Assembly: GCA_009739215.1 (NCBI GenBank)
Contig: VSJF01000009.1
Span: forward strand, 744,001-808,000
From: Floccularia luteovirens
Taxonomy: Eukaryota > Basidiomycota > Agaricomycetes > Agaricales > Squamanitaceae
Direction of reading: 5' to 3'
Length of the DNA: 64,000 nucleotides
The translations under genes were made by a program, and so were the position numbers. Positions 44,258-55,800 of this stretch are shown here, piece by piece (position 1 is the first letter of the stretch; every line of letters starts with the position of its first letter). The notes beneath the pieces are model-generated. The model was not told the DNA's origin. It worked only from the letters and a program-made list of their open reading frames with translations, and searched no databases.

Positions 44258-45028
44258 ATGTCAATCTCATTTCGCAACTCAATCCGTTGGATTCCAGATG
44301 AAGCAGCAGAGCCAACCCAAACTGTAGTCCTCACTGGCAGCATGAGTGGTGCCTTCCTCGATGTGAGGTTCGAAAAGGACACAAGATTGCTGGATTGGGC
44401 TTTCGCTGGGTATCGCTACTCGAGTTCAGTGACATAAAATTCAATTTATTGCACATGCGCATATATTAAAGTTGACCTTCAAGGTGCAAATAGTAATTGG
44501 GTCGAATTCAGGCATTACTTAGACTCGCGAACACTTGTAACAATCATTCACTCTCACTCACATCAATTGTGTTGATCCCAATGGTCACAGAACGCTGAGG
44601 ATGTAATCGATAAGGGATGCTGTACCAATCTACCAGATGGAACAAGCCTCGAGGTGGGAGAGATGGTCAATCCACAAACTGGAAAGATGACTTCATATGA
44701 GGAGGTTTGGGAAGATGCGCATCAAGATGAGACGATCAGTAGCATATTTATGAAAAGTACAGATGGCACAAAATGGCAAGCTTGCGTGGGGAATTGGCAA
44801 CTTGGTATGGGACGAACAGTCGATGTCGATGACAACTTCTATGCTTGGCAAGCTATTAAAACAGGAGCATCTACCTTAAACGAAGCTCAATGGGATGTTC
44901 AATATCAAGTACCTCATAACAGACCCGTGTCTCTGCTGCCGCCAATAGATGATCGTCGTGGTTGGACAGAAGGATCAGAGATATTATGGGATGGCGATGT
45001 GTGGTTGGTAATAGAGGTTGGGAAATAA
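44258..45028 (+). CDS. HRI1: Hri1 family protein
   Basis: Three exons (44258-44423, 44484-44536, 44591-45028) give 218 aa in frame. The product opens MSISFRNSIRWIPDEAAEPT, then TVVLTGSMSGAFLDVRF, LLDWAFAGYRYSS, NSNWVEFRHYLDSRT and, in the C-terminal half, LEVGEMVNPQTGKMTSYEEV, CVGNWQLGMGRTVDV, FYAWQA and GSEILWDGDVWLVIEVGK. These match Hri1, a two-barrel lipocalin-like protein reported to associate with Hrr25 and Sec72 and otherwise little understood. An ATG at 44187 is in a different frame and is ignored. The next start codon, of RFT1, is only 61 bp downstream on the same strand. Confidence 0.83.
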
Positions 45029-45089
45029 TAATAACATGTACACAACAATCTACGTAAAACAATTTATTTGTCTCTTGCTGCTTAACATC

Positions 45090-46922
45090 ATGGCAATGAC
45101 CTCTGACGCTGCTCTGAGCAATGAATCATTGCTGAAGAGCTCATTCTCATCCGCATCATCTCTCATGGCACTACAGGTCTTTTCTAGGCTGTTCACTTTC
45201 GCGCTCAACCAGACTCTTTTCCGATTGGCAACACCTAGGGCTTTCGGAGCTGCAGCCATCCAATTTGAGCTCATTCTCAGTAGTATTCTCTTTCTGAGTC
45301 GTGAAGGCGTGCGGAATACCTTGCTACGCGTTCGGCATCGGACAACAACCACGATGAATCTCGCTTTCCTTCCTTTTGTAATCGGTGTCCCATTAGCGGT
45401 TCTTGTATCTCACCTATTCGTGACATATGCCAGCATGGAATTACAAACCCAACCTTATTTTCGACCTGCTATCATTATTTATGTGCTTGCTGCTTTGGTT
45501 GAGCTTGGAAGCGAGCCGATGCATAATATGTATGTGAGAGGTGTCGATTCTCGATAATGGTGCCGCTCATATGACAAGTGCTATGTTAGAACTAAAAACA
45601 AATGTGCGCGTGCGTGCGGAAGGGCTAGGAATAACCGTTAAAAGCATTGCTACCTTCCTTATCCTATCCTATGGCTCGAAAAGTCAATATGGGGATCTAG
45701 GTTTGGTAGCTTTCGCAATGGGTCAATTAGCATATGGATGTGTTATGCTTGGCTCGTATGTGCATGCCCTTGGGCCCAGTCAACTATTGCCAAAAATCTT
45801 CTCAAAAAATGGGTATGCATTTGTTGATATATGCTAACTTACAACACTGATGAAGCAATTTGTTAGAGACGGAAAAAAAGATTTGGCCCTCATAGATCCA
45901 CAACTATTACGACTATCAGTCACGATGACTTCACAGTCTCTTGTAAAACATTTTTTAACCGAAGGAGATAAGTTGATTATATCATGGTTCAGTCCTTTAA
46001 AAGACCAAGGCGGTTATGCAATAGCTGTCAACTACGGTTAGGACAATAATGAAAGTTGGGACCGTGCTGATTAACAACGAAATAACAGGTTCGCTCATTG
46101 CACGTGTATTATTCCAACCGATGGAAGAGACATTGCGCGTGTTTTTTTCCAAGATTCTTTCCACATCCGAGGGGCAATCACCCAGCAAGCAACTCCTAAT
46201 CCAGGCTTCTGAATCTCTCCTTTCTTTACTACTCATAGAGACAGCCTTCTCAGTTATCCTGGTTATATTTGGGACCGCGTATATCCCGATTCTCCTGCCG
46301 ATCCTTCTCCCGCAACAGTATTTATCTACCAGCGCCCCTCAGGTACTCTCAGCTTGGGTCTGGTATATCCCTGTACTCGCTCTTAACGGCGGTCTGGAAG
46401 CATTTGTGTCAAGCGTTGCTACATCGCACGACCTGAACAGGCAGAGCAGGTTTGTGTAATATCCTATCCTGCGTTGCGCGTATCTCATATTCTCTTGCTA
46501 GGTGGATGATCGCCTTTTCTTTCGTCTATGTCTCAAGTGCAGTCCTCCTTTACAGCCTACACTTCGGAGATGCTTCCCTTGTTTATGCCAATGTCATCAA
46601 TCTGACCGTCCGCGTTGCATTTTCCTTGAACTTTATCATCAATTATTTCGGAAGTCGAAGTGTATCTTTTAATCTAGCAAAAGTTCGACCAACTTGGCAA
46701 CTATGGCTTATGTCTGCTGTTTCGATTGTTTTGATTTCTACGAACAACTCAAGAGCAGGAATCTCTAGTTTGGTAAATGGTAAAGGTCGTAAAGCTATAT
46801 TGGAGAAGCCCGTAGTGTTACATGTTGCATTAGGACTAATTCTCGGGACAGTTTGTCTTACTACGTGGTGGACATCATCTGGACGGTATTTGTCCATTCT
46901 ACGTAAATGGAAAAGTGATTGA
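45090..46922 (+). CDS. RFT1: Rft1, dolichol-linked oligosaccharide (Man5GlcNAc2-PP-Dol) translocation protein
   Basis: Multi-span ER membrane protein needed for N-glycosylation, linked to getting Man5GlcNAc2-PP-dolichol to the lumenal side. Whether it is the flippase itself is disputed. Five exons (45090-45529, 45579-45812, 45867-46036, 46089-46449, 46502-46922) give 541 aa in frame. It begins MAMTSDAALSNESLLKSSFS and contains the family hallmark ALQVFSRLFTFALNQ, then AAIQFELILSSILFLSREGV and ELKTNVRVRAEGLGITVKSI. Hydrophobic helices follow throughout, including LLIETAFSVILVIFGTAYIP and a last one near HVALGLILGTVCLTTWW. The intron at 45530 starts inside the codon after MHN (phase 2). FIG4 converges on it with 29 bp between the stop codons. 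Confidence 0.92.
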
Positions 46923-46951
46923 TTATAAAATGGACTCGTTATTCATGGTGA

Positions 46952-49900
46952 CTATCGTGGCCCAGTTGTGGAAAGCCAACGTTCATAGTTGTAGGAAAGT
47001 GAGTGGGGGTCCTTACGATTCTCGACATTGACATAATCCATATAAACAGCGTAGTCCTTTGGGTAGTCGTCCATGATTTCATGAACCCCTCCGTTAACTA
47101 TACGTATTGCAGACGTATACAGATCAAGGTCTTTGCGTTCTACCCCTATTGAAGTGGGGTTACTGAGCATTTCATGATATTGATCAATATATCTATCATT
47201 GAATTGTTAGGACATAGGTTCTGTGATAACCAGCAGACATTTTTACTCTTGATATTTTGCTTCTCTCTTTTCGGAAACGTTAGGCTCCAGTAGTCGTCTT
47301 GCAAGCACCTCAGTTGATTTCATATCTAACGCTTGTTCAAATGATGTTTTCTTGGCTTCTGTGCGTGGTACAGATTTCATGTTGGTCTTCTTAGAATTAG
47401 AAACAGAGGGTTGTGAGCTTATCCAACGTCGTACGCCCTGCACCACGCTGGATACTCTACATTAGCTCTGGAGCCTAGAATATGTATAACGCAACAAACC
47501 TTCCATGATTTGCGTTGTGTCTATAACCATGAGCTTGGAAAGGGCTTTGGTTCATATCTCTGGCAGTCTTTCTATATTTCGAAGTGAGAAAAGACAACAA
47601 TATATAACAATTTGAAACCGAACCCAGGAAGTTTTAAGGTGCTATTCATGGAGTACGCAAAATGCTTCCCTAATGAAGTGAAAAGCAATGGTCTATAATA
47701 CTCCACCCAGAAATCACCCTTGTCGTTGACAAAGTTATGTAGCCTTCCATCACAGTCTTCTAATACATAGGGCTGCTGTAGGTGCTCTTCATGGTACCAT
47801 TTCCGATATCCACTCCTGACTGGTGGTTGGGTTATAGTTCGTTCAGTTTGGACACCTAAAAACAGATTAATGGCTGTCTGCTTGTCAGCATCTACGTCCT
47901 CATGCGTTAATTTAATGACGATCTGGGTCGTTAGGCAGGCGTACCGAGTAGGGAATTAGTGTAGAAGCGTCGGATATTTTCGATAATGTCACGGGAATGA
48001 CTATTCCAATGGGGCATCCGACGATATGTTTCTACGCGGTTGACGAGTGCGCTTCCAGTGTATTGCAAAGCGATAGCTAGAAGAGCATTTTATTCGAGGT
48101 ATCCTGGAGAACAAGAAAAGACCAACTGTCGCCGTGATCGTGGTACATTTCAGTCAACATATTAACTGCATCCGAATCAAATAATAAATTTGGACTTTCC
48201 ACGACACCAAGAGCGTAGAGTTGATGGCCCAATGCACGCTTGCCGAATACAAACTGAGCTGCATTGGTGCGATCAAGGCAGTCAACGCAGTTTGTCCTAC
48301 AGATACCATTTTGCAATGATATGGTACTACGCCACGCTATTCTGTTATCATATGAGTAAACAAAATCAAAAAATAGGAGAAAAAGCATACGGCCCACCTG
48401 TCTTCGTTTTGGAGATAATGCGAATAAGGCTCTGCTCCAGAATGAAAGAAACCTGTCATTAGTATGGATTCTTCTGCAATATCTTCTAAGTAGCTGATTA
48501 CATCTTGTGTCTTCCTAATTTATTTCAGTCAGTCGTTCTCACATCATGCACCACATTTTGTGATGACGTACTCTTTGTAAGCACGAGACATATCCCAAGC
48601 ACGATAAACCATTTTCTTGTCCTGGGGTAGGAATTGATTCAGATATCTAACACATTGGGTATACTCTTCCAACAGCTTCGATTCACGAGGAACACGTTCC
48701 CTTCTTTTTATAAGGTTGAGGATAGTGATAGGAGCGCCATATCGCTTGAACAGATTATCAAAATGTTTAGAAGCGGCTGTATAGAAAGGATCGGCAACGC
48801 TGACTTTTGAGATCAATATATTAGTATGGATACATCTGCAAACAAGGGTTGGAATTACTTTCAATAGGTGGCTTAGGACTCATACTATTTGTCTCCTGGA
48901 CCCAATATACTGGGATACTTCCGCGATACTGTAACAGAAGTTATGATGTAATGGACCAAGGAAAATGTGCAACACAGACCTGGACATAGCTGGTATAATT
49001 GGGAGAGGGTCGCCGTCTTGGGAAAGTACTTGATATATCATTGCGGTCTGGGAAGTAAAATGGCGTCGTAAGCGCCTCGGATACGATTTGTTCCGTTTCG
49101 ACTTCATTAGCGACATTTCCCTGATTATGTAGTTACACCTTGTTTTGCAATTAAGAGATAGTGAGGACTCTCACTTCATCATTAACACCTCTTTTAAGAT
49201 ACCGAGCACCAGCAAAATGGCGCGATCTTCTGGCAATCAGAGTGACAAAAATTATACGTCCTAGTACAGTCAGCTCTATTGGAGATTAATGATCAATCAT
49301 CTGCGGAATGAAATATAAGATATAAGCAATGTGACATACTTGCTTGGTCAACGTGTCCATGCACAAGTGGGAGAAGCCAACAAGATTTATTGGGTAAGCT
49401 TTCCGATTTGGAAAAAGCTGCAGATAGCATATGAAAATTCCAAGCAAACCGATCATTGAAAGGCCAGTCTCCTTGAACTGCCCTTGTCGAACCAGTCAGA
49501 TTGTGCTGAAGTGTAGACGTGAGGTCATAAGTGTAACTGTATTTATATGCGTGAAGTACAGGCTACCATTCCAAATAATGAGCTACATACCTGAAATAAA
49601 AATTCTTTGACATGTCAACTTGTTTGAAGATATTCATTAGACGCTGCTCTTCTGCTGGTTTTTCTACTTTGTGGTTGAAGCCGACAGGTATTATATCTGT
49701 ACTTTCGCAATGATATAGATAATGGCCTCCGAGTAATGCCACAACTGAACGCTTTGAGATTACTATCATGTACCAGCCAGCTGTGAACCGGATGAACCCT
49801 AAGCGTCAAGAACGTTTGTTATAAGATGATTCACTGATTGAATAATGGAAAGACACCAACGAACCAGCGATGCCAAAAAACAGCCTTGGTTTCCCCAAAC

Positions 49901-50423
49901 CTCCAGACCCCTTATTTCCATCATCTAGCATTTTGAGCATAGCAGTCATTTGTTTGCCGCTATATTCTGCCTCATCTTCGATGACAACTAACTCGTCTTG
50001 AACTGTTCTGTCAACTTTGATAATGCGATGCCTTGAATCGGCCGCATTTGAAGCGATGATGTAGAATCGCAATCTGTTTTCATACAAGATGAATTTATTA
50101 AATGCCGATGAGGTGCGGAGAGCAACAGCCTGGGGGTGTCTGGTCACTCCAGCGGATTGCTTGAGTTTCTTCTCGCCTGCTTGTGTATTTGATACCAAGG
50201 TATCCTCCAATGAGCTCGAATTGATAGATGGAGGAGCCGAAGGCCCGTTTGTCGGGATAGGCTGAAAATAATCATCCTGTGAGGAAACCATGGAACTTTT
50301 GCCGGTTTGTGTGTGAACTGATTTCAGGTCTTGAATGGAAGTAGTCTCGACATCCTTTTCTACGGCTTCATCTATTATTGAACTGTTCGCAACCATCTCG
50401 AAAGTCTTGCTAGTCAAGGTCAT
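46952..50423 (-). CDS. FIG4: Polyphosphoinositide phosphatase Fig4 (SAC domain)
   Basis: SAC-family phosphatase that removes the 5-phosphate of PI(3,5)P2 on the vacuole/endosome and also stabilises the Fab1-Vac14 kinase complex. The gene starts [20 protein letters not shown] at 50423. After a divergent N-terminus come [100 protein letters not shown] and VETEQIV. The catalytic CX5R motif is intact: [16 protein letters not shown] (about 48250-48300). After it lie [16 protein letters not shown] and a Fig4-type C-terminal region ending [12 protein letters not shown] at 46952. [22 protein letters not shown] and the C-terminal region are Fig4 rather than Sac1. About twelve exons, no visible disruption. 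Confidence 0.9.
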
Positions 50424-50750
50424 GGATATTCAGGTTAACATAAATAATATGTTTGTACGTGCTTGGCCTGAAAACACCTGTGTCTACTGTCTCAAACGAA
50501 AGCTACTCACCAGTAGGTGTTACATGTGGTGCTTTCCAATGTCGACTTTGTACAAACGTACCTAATCATATAAGTGCCCGTGATATCCTTTTTCTATGCG
50601 CTTGCCAAGAAGACCGTGTCATCTGGTGATTTATTCCTGACTCATGCTCATAGCGTGGATAAGATGGCCTAGAGAGATACGCTAAAAATGAACGAGCGTT
50701 AGTTGAACTCGCTTGCTATGATTAACCGACTTTAATTGGCAAGCATTTAT
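50424..50750. other. FIG4 promoter region
   Basis: 327 bp between the FIG4 start and the truncated permease. It probably contains FIG4 promoter and 5' UTR. I see no sign of the missing permease N-terminus here. Confidence 0.45.
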
Positions 50751-51780
50751 AGGCAATACGTCCAATTGTTTATTATACTAGTTGCATTCACGTTCTTCAG
50801 CTTTGTAGGTACGTGCTATAATCTGTCAATTGGATGGAAAGTCAACCCCCCATCGAGGTATTGCTGTCACCTCCGTCGGTGAGGTCCTCTATGGACAAAC
50901 TATTTGGGATCCACTGCGTTTCATCGAGCAGTGGGATAATCGAGCTGCGAAATTCTTCGTAGCTTTCTCCTTTTGTTTGGCTACCTTGGGAGCAAACATA
51001 TCTGCAAACAGCCTGAGTGCTGCAAACGATATGATGGTCCTGGCGCCTCAGTACATAAATATCCGGCGTGGGCAAATCATCTGTGCCATTCTTGGTGGAT
51101 GGGTTATATGTCCTTGGGAAATACTCGCTTCCGCTCCAAAGTTCTTGACTTTTCTTTCTGGTTACGCCATTTTTCTGGGTCCTTTTGCTGCAATGTACGT
51201 TTCTGCCTACGCCATCGCGAATCCAAATTAGAAATAAAATGTCTACAGTATGGTAGTTGATGTAAGTGTGCATGCTAGTATTTCTGGATATGTAACTCTC
51301 TGCAGTACTGGTTGGTTAATAAAGGGAATGTTAACGTTCCAACAATGTATGATCCACAAGGTATATATCGATATTGGCATGGTGTTGTAGGTTATAATAT
51401 TTTCTCTACAAATGGACCTGATTAATATAATGCATTATAGAATTGGAGAGCAGTACTGGACGTACTGATGTCGGCCAGCCCTAACCTCCCTGGCCTGATT
51501 ACCAGTATCAACACAAATATTCACGTTGGAAATATGTCCCTCCTTTTCAACATTGCATGGATCTTCGGCGTAAGTATATCTGCCCCCAAACGTAAATTTA
51601 CTATTTCGACACTGACATCACTTTCAATAATTTTCCACTGCTGCTGCTGTCTATTGGTCACTTTCAACCATTTTCCCCACTCATGGTACATTCATGGAGC
51701 AGGCTGTTCTTGCAATTGACTTTCCGGATGATAATACCCAAAATATTTCCTCTGTCAAGATTGATGAGAAGTTAAGCTAG
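50751..51780 (+). pseudogene. NCS1 nucleobase permease (uracil/allantoin type), 5'-truncated
   Basis: The C-terminal half of a Fur4/Dal4-like cytosine-purine-scaffold (NCS1) transporter. Readable exons give QYVQLFIILVAFTFFSFVG, GIAVTSVGEVLYGQTIWDPL, FCLATLGANISANSLSAAND, APQYINIRRGQIICAILGGW plus VICPWEILASAPKFL, YAIFLGPFAAM, YWLVNKGNVNVPTMYDPQG, RYWHGV, NWRAVLDVLMSASPNLPGLI, NIAWIFG and a tail AVLAIDFPDDNTQNISSVKI ending at a TAG (51778-51780). SANSLSAAND, YINIRRGQ and CPWxILASA are family signatures. Nothing upstream of 50751 resembles the first half of the transporter, so about six helices are missing. The remaining exons are otherwise well kept, which suggests a fairly recent truncation or relocation. 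It lies 161 bp upstream of the copia element. Confidence 0.78.
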
Positions 51781-51936
51781 GGTATTGATACTACTACCCT
51801 TATGCACTGTTGTAGTGTTAGTGATTATAGGTAACATTCTGGAAAAAAATACATGTAACTATGAGATATCTTTGTAGTGCACTGTCAGATTTGCCCTGAC
51901 ATCCATTTGTCTGTCATAGCGAGACACCTGAAATGT

Positions 51937-51941
51937 CCCGC
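51937..51941. repeat. Target-site duplication CCCGC (left)
   Basis: Five bases immediately before the left LTR, repeated exactly at 57456-57460 after the right LTR. Five bp is the usual copia target duplication. Confidence 0.9.
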
Positions 51942-52286
51942 TGTTACAATAGTCTACTGCTATATGTACAGACAGTATAAGATAGTAGTAGAATAGAAGG
52001 GAAAGGAAGAATGAGTTCTGGTTGGAAACCAGTGGTCTTATATAGATACCAGAGGTGCTTCTATCAGGGTAGCCTAGAAGCACTCAGGGTAGACTAGAAG
52101 CACTCAGGGTAGACTAGAAGCACTGGTATCATAGCAACAGAAGTAGACTAGAAGCTGTCAGGGTAAGCTAGAAGCACTACCCTGAGCAGTCTAGAACAGT
52201 AGTCTAGGCCTTCCTGTATTATATATAAGGAGGCCTCTGTAGCATACTTTCCCCCCAACTGAATACACACTATTCACACTCTAACA
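51942..52286 (+). repeat. Left LTR (345 bp)
   Basis: Starts TGTTACAATAG and ends CTCTAACA. Contains a TATATATAAGG promoter-like box at about 52220 and three head-to-tail 20-bp repeats plus a fourth variant upstream of it. Identical by eye to 57111-57455. Confidence 0.95.
52065..52178 (+). repeat. 20-bp tandem repeats inside the LTR
   Basis: Copies at 52065-52084, 52085-52104 and 52105-52124 (CAGGGTAGACTAGAAGCACT or one-base variants), with a further copy at 52159-52178. The same set occurs in the right LTR. Their place upstream of the TATA-like box suggests an enhancer-type array; this is inference. Confidence 0.85.
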
Positions 52287-52298
52287 GGTTATGGGCCC
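52287..52298 (+). other. Primer-binding site, half-tRNA-iMet type
   Basis: GGTTATGGGCCC abuts the left LTR with no gap. It is complementary to the anticodon arm of initiator tRNA-Met (containing CAUAACC), not to a tRNA 3' end. This is the internal-fragment priming known from Drosophila copia. Confidence 0.7.
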
Positions 52299-52881
52299 TC
52301 AGCTCTAACTGTGCCCCTCCATTAACTCCTTGTCTTACTTGTCCACTGTGCTTGCTCAACTACTATCTCCTCTACTCCCTAACTCTTTCCTACTTAGTTT
52401 ATCTTTCTCCTTTGTACTCCGAGTTTTTGGGAAGCTAAACTTAGCTAGTCATTAGCTAGTCAGTCCATAGTAGTCAGTAAGGACAAAAGACCTCCCTCCC
52501 AGGGGGTCTCTTCAGTGAACTGTTGGGTCTGTGCACTTCAGTGGGCCAGCCTTTAACCTACACAGCAATATCTCAGGTAGTCATCCCTGTGAGCTGTGAG
52601 GTGGTACAACTGCACTGTAGTTTAAAGGTGTTGACATACACTTACTGGTGGTGAAGAAGACCAAAGGACAACAATCCATTCCCCATTCCCCTATTCCCCT
52701 CCCTACCCCTCCCTACCCCTCCCTCACTTTTTTCACTTCTTTTCCTTTCCCTCATCCTTTAATTTCTTTTGGCTGTCCTAGAACCCTACCTTTATCAAGG
52801 GCTTGGTTGCATTCTAGTTGACTTGCACCTTTAATTCCTTTTACACACCCCTCTCCCTTGCTGCATTTACCATAATCCACC
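52299..52881 (+). other. Retrotransposon leader
   Basis: 583-bp untranslated leader before gag. Contains a pyrimidine-rich block with repeated CCCTCCCTA-like units at about 52680-52730. No other structure noted. Confidence 0.6.
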
Positions 52882-55800
52882 ATGTCTAAAGGACCAGATA
52901 TTAAAAAACTGGGACTTGACAACTACAATCAATGGAGTGGAGAAATCCAAGCCTGGTTCAGGGCTCATCAGCTGTTGCACATTGTGTGTGGCATCAAAAA
53001 GAGACCTGAAGCCATGGAATCCTCTAAAGATTATGAGTTGCAAATACAAAGACAGGATGACTGGGACAGTAAAGCCCAGAAAGCAGCTGGATGGCTATAC
53101 CTTAGTGTAGAGTCATCTCAGACTGTGCATCTGATTGGGATAGAGGATGACCCTGTTGCAATATGGGAAGCCTTAAAGTCTGTGCACCTCCAGCAAAAAC
53201 CTGGTGCCAGATTTAATGCCTATGATGACTTGTTCAGCATCAGAAAAACAGAGGAGGAGTCCTTGCAGTCACTTGCAAATAGGGTCACTGCAGCAATGCA
53301 GCAGATTAACAATCTGAGACCTAGGGACTTCACTCTGAAACAGCTGGATGAGGAGTTGTTGTGTATGGCCATGATTAGGGCTCTTCCAGATCAGTACAGT
53401 AATTTTGTGTCAAACCTGATGCAGAGTGACAAACTGGATAGAGCTTCTATCACCCTAGCATTCCACACTGAGGAAACTCAGAGGATAAGGAGATCTGCAC
53501 CTCAAGTCTCAGAGGTTGCAAACAAGGTCTCCACAGACAAGGGAAAACAGAAGCAATCTAGCTCTGCTACTACCACTTATCCTCCTTGTTACTTCTGTGG
53601 TAAACAAGGTCATTCCTTCAAAAGGTGTTCTTTATTTTTAGCAAAACAGGCAGAGGCAAAGGCAGTCAATTCCCAGGAATCAGCAGGAAAGGCAAGTATC
53701 TTTTCACAAGTACAATTAGATAACCCACTTTCCCATCATGCTAACTATGATTGGAATGCAGACTCAGGAGCCACATCCCACATGACTCCACATAAACACT
53801 GGCTCAGAGATTATAAATCCTGCCAGATCCCTATTAGACTAGCTGACAACACTACTATATATTCTTCTGGTGTTGGAAGCATTCTCTTCAGACCATTTAT
53901 TAATGGTGTGGAAACACAATCTCTTTTATTTACTAGAGTTCTTCATGTTCCACAATTACAAAGCAATCTTCTTTCCATTCTCTTTCTTGTCAGACACAAA
54001 GGCTATGATATATCCATTGATTCTCAATTCATTCACTTTAATCAATCCAGTAGACAGCTTTTCACAGCTAGTATTAATAGCCACAATGCTGCATTCCTGG
54101 ATGGGATTACTGTCTCTGCTTGCCTAGAATCTGCAAACCTCTCCTCTACTCTCCCACTGGACCTTGGACTTTGGCATAGGAGATTTGGCCACTACAATCA
54201 TGCTAGTGTTAAGCAACTTCATTCCATGCACATGGTAACTGGCATGCATCTTGGCAATAACTCCAAATCAGACCCAGTCTGTGAGCCATGCCTTTCAGGC
54301 AAAATGCATGCTAGTCCATTTCCCACTTCAGATTCTAGAGCTTTAAAACCTCTTGAACTGGTGCATATGGATTTGAAAGGCCCAATCCAAGTCAAGTCTA
54401 TAGGTGGTTACCAGTATTGGATCATCTTTGTTGATGACTGTACTAGATTCAAATGTGGTTTTGGACTCAGAAGGAAATCAGACACCTTTGATGCCTTTAA
54501 GCAGTTCAAAGCATATGCTGAGAACTTGCACAACTCTAGCATTAAATGCATAAGAGAAGACAAAGGCTCTGAGTTCATGTCCAATGAATTTAATCAGTAC
54601 TGCATTGATAATGGTATCCAGAGACATCACACAGTCAGAAACAGGCCACAGCAAAATGGGGATGTTGAAAGGGCAAACAGAACAGTTGCAGACTTAGTTA
54701 CAGCCATGTTAACAGAAGCCAACTTGCCAGTGCAATTTTGGTTTCATTGTTTCATGGCAGTGCTGCATGTTCTTAATAAATGCCCTACTGTCTCATTAAA
54801 AGACAGGACTCCCTATGAAGCTTGGCACTGTAAGAAACCTGATGTGACACATCTCAGAGTATTTGGATGTTTAGCATATGTCCATGTACAAAAGGACAAA
54901 AGGAGATCTTTTGGATCACATATGGAGAAATGTGTCTTTGTTGGTTATCCAGCAGGATATAAAGGGTGGCAGTTTTACAATCCAGTAACAAGGAAGTTCA
55001 TTATCTCAGAAAGAGCTGAGTTTGATGAGAGATACTTTCCTGGGATAAAACCCACTGTGATGAACTCCATTCCATCTCCAGATACTGTAAATCCTGTCAA
55101 TGGCAGTGACATGCCAGATTTAGGGGGGTATGACATTCCTACAAATCAGTCAGCCACTCCCACTATTTCTTCATCTGTAGTTCATCTGCCAATGCAGCCA
55201 GACAATGAGCATTCTCCTCTTGTACTGCCTGTTCAAGCAGAATATGAACCTCCTCCTTCTCCACTTGTACTTGCCACTCCACTACAGTCACCTAGTCCTC
55301 AACCAATCTCCTTGCCATGCACTCCTGTCAGACAATTCACACCCAATCCAGTAACTCCTCCTTTAGCTCTTAGGAGAACCAGAAGGAATATTCAACCTTC
55401 TGGTGAATGGTGGAAAGTCAGACACTCCCCTGCAATCCCTGAGACTTCTTCTGAATCTGAAGCAGATGTTGCTGATGATGAAGAAGAGTTCAGTGGTGTT
55501 GCTACTGCTACTGGTGTTACAGAGCCTAATACATACAAACAGGCAATGAAAGCACCAGATGCAGAACTATGGAGACAGGCAGCTACAGATGAGCTTAAGG
55601 CTCTTATGGACAATGGTACTTGGGAATTGGCCTTGTTGCCAAAGGACAGACAGGCAATTGGTAGTAAATGGGTGTTCAAAGTAAAGAGGAATGCAGATGG
55701 CTCAGTTGAAAGATACAAAGCTAGACTAGTTGCAAAGGGGTTCTCTCAGAGACCTGGCTTGGACTTCACTGAAGTCTTTGCACCCACATTCAGAATGGCT

